A stretch of 64,000 nucleotides of DNA from Mycobacterium sp. (GTDB lineage: Bacteria > Actinomycetota > Actinomycetes > Mycobacteriales > Mycobacteriaceae), in contig JACPVR010000011.1 of NCBI GenBank assembly GCA_016197405.1, forward strand, positions 62,001 to 126,000, read 5' to 3'. The stretch's first letter is position 1. Each line of letters starts with the position of its first letter. A program made the translations under genes and the position numbers. Shown here piece after piece: positions 44,001-52,703 of this stretch. A model generated the notes under the pieces. That model saw only the letters and a program-made list of their open reading frames with translations, searched no databases and had not been told where the DNA came from.

Positions 44001-45136
44001 TATCGGGCGGTCAGCTCTGCGGTCAGGGTGGCGCCGGCCAGGCCGGGCACGAATCCGGCCACCGCCCCGATCACCGTCGTGGCCGGTGGACCGATATCGG
44101 CCCCGCGGGCGACGGCACCGATGGATCCCAGCGTGGCACGCAACACGCGTTGGCTCGTCAGACTGCCGTCGGCGATGATCGCCGCCGGGGTGTCGGTGTC
44201 CATTCCCGCGTCCAGCAGCGCCGAGGCGATGGCATCGAGGTTGGCAACCGCCATCATCAGCACGATGGTCGTGTTGGCCTTGGCCAGGGCGCGGTAGTCC
44301 ACCGTGCATTCGGAGTGGTTGGGCGGAACATGTCCCGACACCACGGTGAAACCTTGGGTCAGCCCGCGATGCGTGACCGGGATGAGCGCGGTCGCCGGCG
44401 CTGCGATGGACGAACTCACCCCAGGAATGACATCGATGGTGACGCCGGCCGCGACGCAGTGGTCGAGTTCCTCACCGCCGCGGCCGAAGACGAATCCGTC
44501 GCCGCCTTTGAGGCGCACCACGGTCTTTCCCGCCCGTGCCTGGTCGACCAGTATGTCGTTGATTGAGCTCTGCTCGGTGCGGCGCCCGCCCGGGATCTTG
44601 GAGACGTCGATGATCTCCGCGTGCGGAGCCAGCAGCCGCAGCGCCGCGACCGGCGCCAGACGGTCGGTCACCACGACATCGGCCTGGGTGATCGCATCCC
44701 TGCCCGCCACGGTGAGCAGTCCGGGATCACCCGGGCCGCCGCCCACCAGGATGACGCGACCGGTCCGGCTCGACCCGTTCGGGGTCTGGTGCGGCGCGGC
44801 CGGGCGAATGCAGAATACCCCCAGCGCATCGGCCTCCCGGGCGATCGTGGCATCGACGACGGGGTCATCGGTGCACGCGAATACCAGTGCCGTGGAGGCG
44901 ATATCGGCGTGCGTGAACCGCCGGTGCTGGAGTTTGAGCAATCCGCGCGCAGCCATGTCGAGCACGGCCGGTGGCGGATCGATCGACAGAACCGTCACCA
45001 CCGCACCGGCACGGATCAACGCCGAGGTCGTGGTCATCGCATGCGTCGACGAGCCGATGACCAGGACTTGTCTGCCCTGAACGGGAAGTTCGACGGACAT
45101 CGTGGGCACCGTGCCCTGGAGCGAGTTGATCTGCAT
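44000..45136 (-). CDS. cobA: Uroporphyrinogen-III C-methyltransferase with precorrin-2 dehydrogenase-like domain (CysG-like)
   Basis: 378 residues. N-terminal Rossmann-type domain (1-115: VLVIGSSTHAMTTTSALIRAG), then the methyltransferase (about 128-365) with VILVGGGPGDPGLLTVAGRD, VVRLKGGDGFVFGRGGEE and PVTHRGLTQGFTVVSGH. Makes precorrin-2, the branch point to cobalamin and siroheme. Its ATG overlaps the bluB stop (TGATG), so it is translated with it. Transcribed from the TGCAAC promoter in front of luxR. Confidence 0.9.
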   Translation of the reverse strand: MQINSLQGTVPTMSVELPVQGRQVLVIGSSTHAMTTTSALIRAGAVVTVLSIDPPPAVLDMAARGLLKLQHRRFTHADIASTALVFACTDDPVVDATIAREADALGVFCIRPAAPHQTPNGSSRTGRVILVGGGPGDPGLLTVAGRDAITQADVVVTDRLAPVAALRLLAPHAEIIDVSKIPGGRRTEQSSINDILVDQARAGKTVVRLKGGDGFVFGRGGEELDHCVAAGVTIDVIPGVSSSIAAPATALIPVTHRGLTQGFTVVSGHVPPNHSECTVDYRALAKANTTIVLMMAVANLDAIASALLDAGMDTDTPAAIIADGSLTSQRVLRATLGSIGAVARGADIGPPATTVIGAVAGFVPGLAGATLTAELTAR

Positions 45137-45795
45137 CAGTGGGTGTTTCCGTAATGTTCGTAGTGTAGGACGCTGGTCAGCGGTGCCCGTGACCGCCAGC
45201 CCTGGCGCTCCAGATCGGGCACGGAACGAAGCTCGCTGACCGGGCCTACGCACAGCCACGCCAAAGGTGTCACCGGAGAGGGGATATCGAGTAGTTCCCG
45301 AAGGAACGGCTCCTGAAAGAACGACACCCAGCCGACGCCGAGTCCCTCCGCGGTGGCAGCCAGCCAGAGATTCTGGATGGCCAGGCACACCGAGTACACC
45401 CCGGCGTCGGGGTTGCTGTGCCGGCCCAACACCGCGGGCCCCGCGCGGAGCGGATCGTAGGTGACCACGATCCCGAGGGTCGACTCCAGGATCCCCTCGA
45501 TCTTGATCCCGGTGAAGGTGCGCGAGCGTTCACCGGTCAAGGAAGCGTGGAAGGCCTCGCGCTCGGCCATCACATGCGTGCGAAACGCGGCCCTGGTCTT
45601 GCGGCTTCGGACCATCACGAAATCCCACGGTTGGCTCATCCCCACGCTGGGGGCGCTGTGCGCTGCCTGCATGATCCGCAGCAGGACCGCCGGATCGATA
45701 CTCGTGCCGGTGAATTCGGCGCGGACATCGCGGCGGCGATTCATGATGTCGTACAACTGCGCCGGTCCCCGAAGCCACGTTGCCTGGGCCGACAT
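45136..45795 (-). CDS. bluB: 5,6-dimethylbenzimidazole synthase
   Basis: 219 residues, nitroreductase fold: MNRRRDVRAEFTGTSIDP, AAHSAPSVGMSQPWDFVMVR, LAATAEGLGVGWVSFF and WLCVGPVSELRSVPDLERQG. BluB breaks down FMNH2 to make the lower ligand of B12. Coupled by one-base TGATG overlaps to luxR before it and cobA after it. Confidence 0.92.
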   Translation of the reverse strand: MSAQATWLRGPAQLYDIMNRRRDVRAEFTGTSIDPAVLLRIMQAAHSAPSVGMSQPWDFVMVRSRKTRAAFRTHVMAEREAFHASLTGERSRTFTGIKIEGILESTLGIVVTYDPLRAGPAVLGRHSNPDAGVYSVCLAIQNLWLAATAEGLGVGWVSFFQEPFLRELLDIPSPVTPLAWLCVGPVSELRSVPDLERQGWRSRAPLTSVLHYEHYGNTH

Positions 45796-46538
45796 CAGCG
45801 GTCCCGCGGCAGACGTCCGCGCAGTGCTGCCGAGACCAGTGCCGAGCGTTTGTGTACGCCGAATTTGTCCATGATGTTGTGGAGATGGAATTTGACGGTG
45901 GCTTCGGAAATGAAGAGATTCTTGGCGATGGTCCGGTTGTCGAGTCCGTCGGTGAGCAGGCTCAGTACCTCGCGTTCGCGGCGGGTGAGGTTTGCTCCGC
46001 AGTCGCTGTCGCACTGCTGGGCGCGGATCTCACTGATCAGCGCATTGACACTGTGGGCGTCGAGAGCGGTATGGCCCGCGGCGACCCGGTGCACGGTGGT
46101 CAGTATCTCCGAGGGTGGGGACCTGCGATCGATCAATGCGTCGGCGCCCGCTCCGATCAGCGCCAGTGTTCTTTCGCCGGTGTCGGATTCGTCGGTGACG
46201 ATCACCACCTTGGGGCGCAGATCGAGTTGCTCGAGCAGTTCGGGCAACTGGGCCGCATCGTCGGCCCCCATCAACAGCAGCTCCGGCCGCAGAGCCCTGA
46301 GGCGTTCGACGAGCGAGCCACCGCGATGCACGTCGTCGATGAAGTCGAGTTCGTCCATGCGGGAAAGCAGGTGAACCAGGCCGTGGCGCAGTAGTTCATC
46401 GCCCATCAGTGCGACGGCTCGAAAGCGGCGTTTGTTCGTGGGATTGCTTGGAGAGGAAGGCATTTGGCGAGCGACGCCAAGTCCCGGTTGGCGTCGGACA
46501 TGATGGCTCGCGGCATACCCGGTCTGTGAATAGTTCAT
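45795..46538 (-). CDS. LuxR-type regulator with degenerate receiver domain
   Basis: 247 residues. A receiver-like domain at about 40-155, in which the phospho-acceptor Asp position is Gly (ELLLMGADD where RPDVVLMD is usual) so it probably does not take phosphate. C-terminal LuxR helix-turn-helix: LTRREREVLSLLTDGLDNRT, SEATVKFHLHNIMDKFGVHK. The ATG at 46538 (or 46541) follows GGAG. First gene of the bluB-cobA-phosphatase operon, preceded by the TGCAAC promoter. It may sense a small molecule rather than a kinase. Confidence 0.85.
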   Translation of the reverse strand: MNYSQTGYAASHHVRRQPGLGVARQMPSSPSNPTNKRRFRAVALMGDELLRHGLVHLLSRMDELDFIDDVHRGGSLVERLRALRPELLLMGADDAAQLPELLEQLDLRPKVVIVTDESDTGERTLALIGAGADALIDRRSPPSEILTTVHRVAAGHTALDAHSVNALISEIRAQQCDSDCGANLTRREREVLSLLTDGLDNRTIAKNLFISEATVKFHLHNIMDKFGVHKRSALVSAALRGRLPRDR

Positions 46539-46570
46539 CATCGGCTCCGTCCTGCCGTGTGGCGGGCCGA

Positions 46571-46604
46571 ATGGTAGTTCGCCGTGCGTTGCAGCAACGT
46601 TGCA
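46571..46604 (-). promoter_or_regulatory. Island promoter motif in front of luxR-bluB-cobA
   Basis: Read on the minus strand: TGCAAC, GTTGC, TGCAAC (46604 to 46588), then 11 bases, then TACCAT (46576 to 46571) as the -10. Spacing is identical to the promoters at 35948 and 47587. The luxR ATG is 32 bases further on. Confidence 0.65.
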
Positions 46605-46615
46605 TCGTGACGAAG

Positions 46616-47344
46616 TCAATGCTGCGGCCCCTGTTGTGACGCAGCCAGGACGCAGTCGCCGCACAGGCCGGATCGGGGAGCCTGATAGAACAGGCAGCAG
46701 CTGCGCCGAGTGAAGCTGCCGGCCTCGAACGCGCCGGTGGCCTTCAGCGGGCCGCTGCTGAGCAGGGCCTGTACCAGGGTTCGCCCCGCCCGCTCGAATT
46801 CGGGATGCGTCATCGCCAGCACCGTCACCGCGCCATTGGCGGCCGAGGACACGTTGCCCCAGGCCACCTTCGGTGACAGCGTGGCAACCGAGCAGACCGT
46901 GTCGTTGAATGGGGTGAGGATTTCGGATAGCACCGTCTGGGAAATCGTGGCGGCGATCTGGTCCGCATTGGTCGCCGGGACGCTTTCGACGGTATCGACC
47001 GCGAATTCCACCGAGTGCTGCACCGGCCGCCATTTGAGCGAATTCGCGGTGATGATCGGTATCGCCGAGTAGCAGATGGCGGCTCCGATGACCGGCGAGA
47101 GAATCTTCGCGGCCACTCCCAACTGAAAAGAGGATGCGGCGAGTCGAACGGGGATATCGCCGGGATCGCAATTCATCGATGCGCTGATCGCGTGATGGGT
47201 GCGCCCGATGAAATTCTCGATGACCGATTCCCGCAAGAGTTCGGCCACCGGCAGGCAGGTCGGATCGCCGGTGGCGGGCAGCGCGAAGTACTCGCCGAGC
47301 CCGGCGGTCCGGGCGAGCAGCGTGGTCGCTGCAGAACAGTCCAT
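46616..47344 (-). CDS. FhuF-like (2Fe-2S) ferric/corrinoid reductase candidate
   Basis: 242 residues from ATG 47344 (a start at 47476 would add 44 residues; neither has a clear ribosome site). Weak similarity over the length, but the C-terminus has the FhuF iron-sulfur motif: RRSCCLFYQAPRSGLCGDCVL region, CC then ten residues then CxxC. FhuF proteins reduce ferric siderophores. Here, between the dehydratase and bluB/cobA, it may instead reduce cob(II)alamin for the adenosyltransferases; that is inference from position. Divergent from the dehydratase operon. Confidence 0.75.
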   Translation of the reverse strand: MDCSAATTLLARTAGLGEYFALPATGDPTCLPVAELLRESVIENFIGRTHHAISASMNCDPGDIPVRLAASSFQLGVAAKILSPVIGAAICYSAIPIITANSLKWRPVQHSVEFAVDTVESVPATNADQIAATISQTVLSEILTPFNDTVCSVATLSPKVAWGNVSSAANGAVTVLAMTHPEFERAGRTLVQALLSSGPLKATGAFEAGSFTRRSCCLFYQAPRSGLCGDCVLAASQQGPQH

Positions 47345-47586
47345 GATCAGGCCACGGTAGCCAGGACCGCTCGGACGGGGACTGACCTGTCGGATCGTCG
47401 GGTCATTTCCTAACCGAACGGACAGTGTGTGAGCAGCCGTTTTCTCCGTCCGGGCCAGGCCATCCGGGTATGGCATTCTGCCTGATCAGGGCGGTGCGAC
47501 CGGCCCTGGCGGTAGTGCCGACGGAGGTGCCGGGCAGGCATTGGGGGTGCATTTGCGCAGCCCGGAGGCCGATCGGGGCCGGCTGG

Positions 47587-47620
47587 TGCAACGTTTGTGC
47601 AACGTGACGTCAGACACAAT
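47587..47620 (+). promoter_or_regulatory. Island promoter motif in front of the dehydratase operon
   Basis: TGCAAC (47587-47592), GTTTG, TGCAAC (47598-47603), then 11 bases to CACAAT (47615-47620) as -10. Same spacing as at 35948 and 46604. It leaves a leader of about 70 bases before the first dehydratase gene. The rest of the gap from 47345 holds the divergent start region of the FhuF-like gene and no other gene. Confidence 0.68.
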
Positions 47621-47695
47621 CAGCGGCACGTGGCCGACCGAGTCACGATTTCGGACGATGGGTGATGGCTCACCCCTCACCACTGGGAGCTGTGC

Positions 47696-48124
47696 ATGAC
47701 GCAACCGACCCTCGATCCTGCGGTGGACTACCCGCTCAGTGTCCACCGGAGGGATCTGCTGTTCACGCCGACAGGCAAGTCCATCGATGACATCACCATC
47801 GAGTCCGTCGTTTCGGGCGAGGTCCAGGCCACTGATCTGCGAATCACGCCGGACACTCTGCGACTGCAGGCACAGGTGTCGGAAAAGGCCGGTCGAAAGC
47901 AATTGGGCGCGAACTTGCGGCGCGCTGCCGAAATGACCGCCATCTCCGATGAACGGGTTTTGGAGATCTATAACGCGCTGCGACCCAATGCATCGACCAA
48001 GGCCGAGCTCGAATCGATTGCCGAAGAATTGGAATCGAAGTACAACGCCGTCTTGCTCGCGGAACTCGTGCGTGAGGCCGCCGAAGTTTATGAGCGACGC
48101 GACGTTCTCGCGGAAAGCGAATAG
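47696..48124 (+). CDS. pduE: Diol/glycerol dehydratase small (gamma) subunit
   Basis: 142 residues: DYPLSVHRRDLLFTPTGKSI, DDITIESVVSGEVQATDLRI, and LRLQAQVSEKAGRKQLGANL, the gamma-subunit family of B12-dependent diol dehydratases. It comes first in the operon, whereas enterobacterial operons run alpha-beta-gamma. Nine bases separate it from the alpha subunit. Symbol by homology to Salmonella; a glycerol dehydratase subunit (DhaB3/GldC) is equally possible. Confidence 0.9.
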   Translation: MTQPTLDPAVDYPLSVHRRDLLFTPTGKSIDDITIESVVSGEVQATDLRITPDTLRLQAQVSEKAGRKQLGANLRRAAEMTAISDERVLEIYNALRPNASTKAELESIAEELESKYNAVLLAELVREAAEVYERRDVLAESE

Positions 48125-48133
48125 GAGATAGCC

Positions 48134-49858
48134 GTGACAGCAGAGGCAATTCAGAAAGCAAATTCTTCAGGTAATGGCGTTCGGCATTCCGCGCGAACTC
48201 AGATTCTGGAGGACCGCCCGGTCAACCTCGACGGTTTCGTCGAGGAATGGCCAGAGGTGGGCATGGTCGCGATGGACAGCGAGTTCGACCCGGAACCCAG
48301 TGTTCGGGTGGAGAACGGCGTGATCGTCGAGATGGACGGCGTCGAGCGCGCCGATTTCGACTTCATCGACCAGTTCATCGCCGACAAGGCCATCGATGCC
48401 GCGACCACCGAACAGTCGATGGCGTTGTCGGCCCAGGACATCGCGCGAATGTTGGTGGACCCGGCCGTAACCCGTCAAGAGGTCATCGCGGTCACCAACG
48501 GCCTCACCCCGGCCAAGCTGCTCGCCGTCGCCAAGAACCTCAACATCGTCGAGATCATGATGGGTATGCAGAAGATGCGCGCCCGTCGCACACCGGCCAA
48601 CCAGGGGCACTGCACCAGCGCGCGGGACAATCCGTTGCAGGTTGCCTGCGATGCCGCGGAGGCGTCGATTCGTGGATTCTCGGAAGTGGAAACCACTTTG
48701 GGTGTGGTGCGGTATGCCCCGCTGGTGGCGATGGCTCAGCAGATCGGCAGCCAGGTGGGGACCGGCGGCCCGTTGACCCAGTGCGCGCTGGAAGAAGCCA
48801 CCGAGCTGGATCTCGGCATGCGCGGTATCACGGGATACGCCGAGACCATCTCGGTCTACGGCACCGAGCCGGTCTTCGTCGATGGCGACGACACACCATG
48901 GTCGAAGGCATTCCTGGCCGGCGCCTACGCGTCTCGCGGTATCAAGATGCGCTTCACCTCGGGCACCGGTTCCGAGGTGCAGATGGGCAATGCGCAGGGA
49001 AAGTCCATGCTGTACTTGGAGATCCGTTGCATCCTGATCGCCAAGGGTGCCGGCGTGCAGGGTCTGCAGAACGGGTCGATTTCGTGTATCGGTGTTCCGG
49101 GCGCAGTGCCGGCGGGTATCCGTGCGGTGGCCGCGGAGAATCTGATCGCGTCCGCAGTGGACCTCGAATGCGCCTCGGGTAACGACCAGTCGTTCTCGCA
49201 CTCGGCCATGCGCCGGACGGCGCGGCTGATGCCGCAGATGATGCCGGGAACAGACTTCGTCTGCTCGGGGTACTCCACGATGCCGAACTACGACAACATG
49301 TTTGCGGGCTCGAATCTGGAAAGCGACGACTACGACGATTTCAACACTATCCAGCGCGATCTGCAGATCGACGGTGGACTGCGGCATGTGAAGGAGTCGG
49401 ACATCCTCGCGGTGCGCACACGCGCCGGCAAGGCGCTGCAGGCGGTGTTCCGGTATCTGGATCTGCCGCCTATCACCGATGCGGAAGTCGACACCGCGGT
49501 GTACGCCAACGGCAGCAAGGATCTGCTGCCCCGGGATGTGCTGGAAGACCTCAAGGGCGCCCAGCAGGTGATGGACCGCAACGTCACGGGCTTGGATCTG
49601 GTCAAGGCCCTGGAGGCCACCGGCTTCTCCGATGTCGCCGAGAACCTGCTTGCAGTTCTGCGCCAACGGGTTTCGGGCGACCTGCTGCAGACATCGGCGA
49701 TCATGACCAAAGATCTCCAGCCGCTCTCGGCCGTCAACGACGCCAACGACTACGCGGGGCCGGGCACCGGCTACCGCCCGTCGGGAGCGCGCTGGGAAGA
49801 AATGAAGAAGCTGCGCCACGTGACGAGCGCATCGAACCCCGAAACAGAGGTGGAATGA
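48134..49858 (+). CDS. pduC: Adenosylcobalamin-dependent diol/glycerol dehydratase large (alpha) subunit
   Basis: 574 residues, TIM barrel that holds substrate and coenzyme. Converts 1,2-propanediol to propionaldehyde or glycerol to 3-hydroxypropionaldehyde by a radical route. Active-site residues known from the Klebsiella enzyme are in place: His159 in ANQGHCTSARDNP, Glu in SEVETT, Glu in GYAETISVYGTEP, Gln in GVQGLQNGS, Asp in ECASGNDQSF and Ser in CSGYSTMPNYDNMF. About 20 extra N-terminal residues precede RPVNLDGFV; they do not look like a strong shell-targeting helix. Sequence does not separate diol from glycerol enzymes. Its stop overlaps the beta start (ATGA). Confidence 0.95.
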   Translation: MTAEAIQKANSSGNGVRHSARTQILEDRPVNLDGFVEEWPEVGMVAMDSEFDPEPSVRVENGVIVEMDGVERADFDFIDQFIADKAIDAATTEQSMALSAQDIARMLVDPAVTRQEVIAVTNGLTPAKLLAVAKNLNIVEIMMGMQKMRARRTPANQGHCTSARDNPLQVACDAAEASIRGFSEVETTLGVVRYAPLVAMAQQIGSQVGTGGPLTQCALEEATELDLGMRGITGYAETISVYGTEPVFVDGDDTPWSKAFLAGAYASRGIKMRFTSGTGSEVQMGNAQGKSMLYLEIRCILIAKGAGVQGLQNGSISCIGVPGAVPAGIRAVAAENLIASAVDLECASGNDQSFSHSAMRRTARLMPQMMPGTDFVCSGYSTMPNYDNMFAGSNLESDDYDDFNTIQRDLQIDGGLRHVKESDILAVRTRAGKALQAVFRYLDLPPITDAEVDTAVYANGSKDLLPRDVLEDLKGAQQVMDRNVTGLDLVKALEATGFSDVAENLLAVLRQRVSGDLLQTSAIMTKDLQPLSAVNDANDYAGPGTGYRPSGARWEEMKKLRHVTSASNPETEVE

Positions 49859-50445
49859 CCGTGTCGACCAATACGGACGGCCAGCGGACGCTCTCGTTCA
49901 GCGAGATCGGTCCAGCGGAGCGTGGCAAGCGACCCGACGAGGTGGTGATCGCGATCTCGCCGGCGTTCGGCAGCCTCTTCAGCCAGACCATCGTCGATAT
50001 TCCGCATGCCGAGGTCATCCGCCAGATGCTGGCCGGTATCGAAGAGCAGGAGGTCAGCGCACGGATCATCCGGGTCCAGCACAGCGCCGACCTGGCACTG
50101 ATGGCGCACACCGCGGCGAAGTTGTCGGGGTCGGGCATCGGGATCGGTATCCTCGCCCGCGGCACGGCGATGATCCATCAGCGTGACCTGCCGCGGCTTT
50201 CCAGCCTGGAGCTGTTCCCGCAGTGCCCGTTGCTGACACTGGAGACATACCGCAGCATCGGTTCGAATGCCGCGCAGTACGCCAAAGGTGAATCGCCGGA
50301 GCCGGTTCCGACCCTCAACGACCAGATGGCCCGGCCCAGGTGGCAGGCCAAGGCGGCTCTTCTGCACCTGAAGGAGACCGAACTGGTGCGCAAGGGGGCC
50401 AAAACCGTCGAGGTGATGCCCGAGTTCTCCGCCGCGGCGGTTTGA
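49855..50445 (+). CDS. pduD: Diol/glycerol dehydratase medium (beta) subunit
   Basis: 196 residues: DEVVIAISPAFGSLFSQTIV, AEVIRQMLAGIEEQEVSARI, HTAAKLSGSGIGIGILARGT and LETYRSIGSNAAQYAKGESP, all standard for the subunit that binds the lower face of coenzyme B12. Length is near the glycerol-dehydratase beta size; the long targeting N-terminus of PduD in shell-forming bacteria is absent, in keeping with no microcompartment here. Confidence 0.93.
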   Translation: MTVSTNTDGQRTLSFSEIGPAERGKRPDEVVIAISPAFGSLFSQTIVDIPHAEVIRQMLAGIEEQEVSARIIRVQHSADLALMAHTAAKLSGSGIGIGILARGTAMIHQRDLPRLSSLELFPQCPLLTLETYRSIGSNAAQYAKGESPEPVPTLNDQMARPRWQAKAALLHLKETELVRKGAKTVEVMPEFSAAAV

Positions 50446-50473
50446 GTCCCAACGACAAAGAGAGTTGGCGCGG

Positions 50474-52345
50474 GTGTTTCGGACGGTCGTCGGGGTCGAT
50501 ATAGGTAACTCCACCACGGAGGCGAGTCTGGCCACAATCGGTCCCGACGGGTCCGTCGAGTACGTCGGTGCGGCGTTGACGCGCACGACGGGGATCAAGG
50601 GCACCGTCAAGAACGTCGACGGTGTGGCGAAGTCGGTGATGTGGGCTCTCGATGGTGCCGGCATGGCTTTGGCCGATCTCGACTTGATACTGCTCAACGA
50701 GGCCACCCCGGTGATCAGTGGTCTGGCGATGGAGACCATCACCGAGACGATCATCACCGAGTCGACCATGATCGGTCACGATCCACGCACGCCAGGTGGC
50801 CGGGGGCTCGGAGTCGGCACCATCGTCGACTTCGAGTCTCTTGCCGAAAGTGACACGGCGACACCGGTTATCGTTCTGGTGCCGCGTGGCACCGACTTCG
50901 ATGTCACCGCCAGGGCGATCAACACCGCCGTCGAGAACGGTATCGATGTCACCGGGGCGATCCTGGGCAACGACGATGCCGTCCTGGTGGCCAATCGGTT
51001 GGACGTCAAGATTCCGATCATCGACGAGGTGTCGCGCATCGACCTGGTGCCGGTGGGCATGGTGGCCGCCGTCGAGGTCGCCGCGCCAGGCCAGTCGATC
51101 CGCACACTGTCGAACGCCTATGGACTGGCGACCATCTTCGGCCTCGATCCCGATCAGACGAGGGTGGTCTCACCGGTCGCGCGGGCGCTCACGGGTAACC
51201 GGTCGGCGGTCGTCGTGCGGACACCGTCGGGTGATGTCGAGGACCGGACCATTCCGGCCGGCTCGCTCGAACTGCTCGGAGTGACCAAGAAGGCGACGGT
51301 CGACGTCTCGCGGGGCGCCACCGACATCATGGCCGAGGTGCAGCGGGTGAGTCCGTTGGTGGATGTCGTAGGCGAAGCGGGCACGAACACCGGCGGTATG
51401 ATCGCCAATGTCCGCCAGAGCATGGCCGACCTGTCCAAGCACGATCTGGCCGACGTCCGGATTCAGGATCTGCTGGCCATCGATACCCTTGTCCCGCAGG
51501 AGGTTCGGGGCGGAGTCGCGGGCGAGGTTGCCTTGGAGAACGCGGTGGCGCTGGCAGCGATGGTCCGTACCAAAGAGAGCGGAATGAAGGCTGTCGCGGA
51601 GGCGGTGGCGACTCATCTGCGCGACGCCGGAGCCGAGAAGGTCACGGTGGTCGTCGGGGGCGTCGAAGCCGAGATGGCCGTTCTGGGCGCGTTGACGACT
51701 CCCGGAACCGATAAACCCCTGGTTGTGCTCGACCTCGGCGGAGGTTCCACCGACGCCGCGGTGATCGAGACCGAGGGCCACACCGATGCGACGCACCTGG
51801 CCGGCGCCGGCGACCTGGTCACCAAGCTGATCGATGCCGAACTGGGGCTGGACAACCTGGAACTGGCCGAGGAGATCAAGCGCTGCCCGCTGGGCAAGGC
51901 GGAGAGCTTCTTTCATATCCGTCTGGAGAACGGCGCCGTGCAGTTCTTCGAGACGCCGCTGCCACCGACCGCGTTCGCGCGGGTGGTCACGCTGGGCGAC
52001 ACCGGTCTCAACCCGATCCCCACGCGGCATTCCCTCGAACGCATCAGGACGGTCCGCCGCACCGCCAAGGAGCGGGTATTCGTGGTGAACGCGCTGCGCG
52101 CCCTGCGAACCATCGCCCCCGACGGCGATCTGCGGCAGATCGGGTTCGTCGTGCTCCTGGGTGGATGCGCTCTGGACTTCGAGATCCCCGAACTGATCGC
52201 CGACGCGGTTGCGCCCTACGGAATCGTCTGTGGCACCGGAAATGTGCGCGGCACCGAGGGCCCCCGCAATGCGGTGGCCTCCGGTCTGGTCGCATCCCAT
52301 GCAGCGCGGCTGGCGCTGCCGGTCGATGTCGTCGCCCATGCTTGA
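50474..52345 (+). CDS. pduG: Diol/glycerol dehydratase reactivase large subunit
   Basis: 623 residues from GTG 50474 (AAAGAGAG about ten bases before; TTG 50465 is less likely). Actin-like ATPase: VVGVDIGNSTTEASLATI, TPVISGLAMETITETIITES, VVLDLGGGSTDAAVI and GGCALDFEIPELIADA. Uses ATP to swap damaged cobalamin out of inactivated dehydratase for fresh adenosylcobalamin. Overlaps the small subunit by eight bases. Confidence 0.94.
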   Translation: MFRTVVGVDIGNSTTEASLATIGPDGSVEYVGAALTRTTGIKGTVKNVDGVAKSVMWALDGAGMALADLDLILLNEATPVISGLAMETITETIITESTMIGHDPRTPGGRGLGVGTIVDFESLAESDTATPVIVLVPRGTDFDVTARAINTAVENGIDVTGAILGNDDAVLVANRLDVKIPIIDEVSRIDLVPVGMVAAVEVAAPGQSIRTLSNAYGLATIFGLDPDQTRVVSPVARALTGNRSAVVVRTPSGDVEDRTIPAGSLELLGVTKKATVDVSRGATDIMAEVQRVSPLVDVVGEAGTNTGGMIANVRQSMADLSKHDLADVRIQDLLAIDTLVPQEVRGGVAGEVALENAVALAAMVRTKESGMKAVAEAVATHLRDAGAEKVTVVVGGVEAEMAVLGALTTPGTDKPLVVLDLGGGSTDAAVIETEGHTDATHLAGAGDLVTKLIDAELGLDNLELAEEIKRCPLGKAESFFHIRLENGAVQFFETPLPPTAFARVVTLGDTGLNPIPTRHSLERIRTVRRTAKERVFVVNALRALRTIAPDGDLRQIGFVVLLGGCALDFEIPELIADAVAPYGIVCGTGNVRGTEGPRNAVASGLVASHAARLALPVDVVAHA

Positions 52346-52703
52346 CGGTGGCCAGCCCGATAAACCGGCGATCCTGCTGCTCAGTTCGCTCGCCGGACTC
52401 ATCGAGGACGAAGTCCTCGCCGGCATGGAGGAAGAGGGCGTGCCATACATCGTGGAACGGCCCGCCGGCGCCGCCGATGATGCCGGTGCACTGGCCCGGC
52501 TCGCAGCCGCCCGGTCCTCGCTGAGCGTCGGCGTCGGGATCGACGAACGCGGACGGGTCTGCGTACAGCACGAGAAACTCGGTGATCCGCCTGCCGGTCT
52601 TTGTACTCAGGGTGCAGCCGACCCGGTCGCGGCACGTACGTTGGGCCATAACGCCGCGCGCATCGTTGTGGGTATCCCGCTGCGCATGCGTGGCCTGTCG
52701 TGA
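52338..52703 (+). CDS. pduH: Diol/glycerol dehydratase reactivase small subunit
   Basis: 121 residues: PAILLLSSLAGLIEDEVLAG, EEEGVPYIVERP, VGVGIDERGRVCVQHEKLG and TLGHNAARIVVGIPLR. Resembles the dehydratase beta subunit and takes its place during coenzyme exchange. ATG 52338 lies inside the end of pduG; its own end overlaps the next start as GTGA. Confidence 0.92.
   Translation: MLDGGQPDKPAILLLSSLAGLIEDEVLAGMEEEGVPYIVERPAGAADDAGALARLAAARSSLSVGVGIDERGRVCVQHEKLGDPPAGLCTQGAADPVAARTLGHNAARIVVGIPLRMRGLS

Noticed and set aside
47640..47695. CCACTGGGAG near the dehydratase start as a second B12 riboswitch
   Set aside because: No TGCGAA-type loop hairpin or enclosing helix nearby; the leader is only about 70 bases and the operon should be induced, not repressed, when B12 is used.
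48167..49819. 550-codon minus-strand open frame opposite the dehydratase alpha subunit
   Set aside because: Shadow of a highly conserved gene; Arg/His-rich and without domains.
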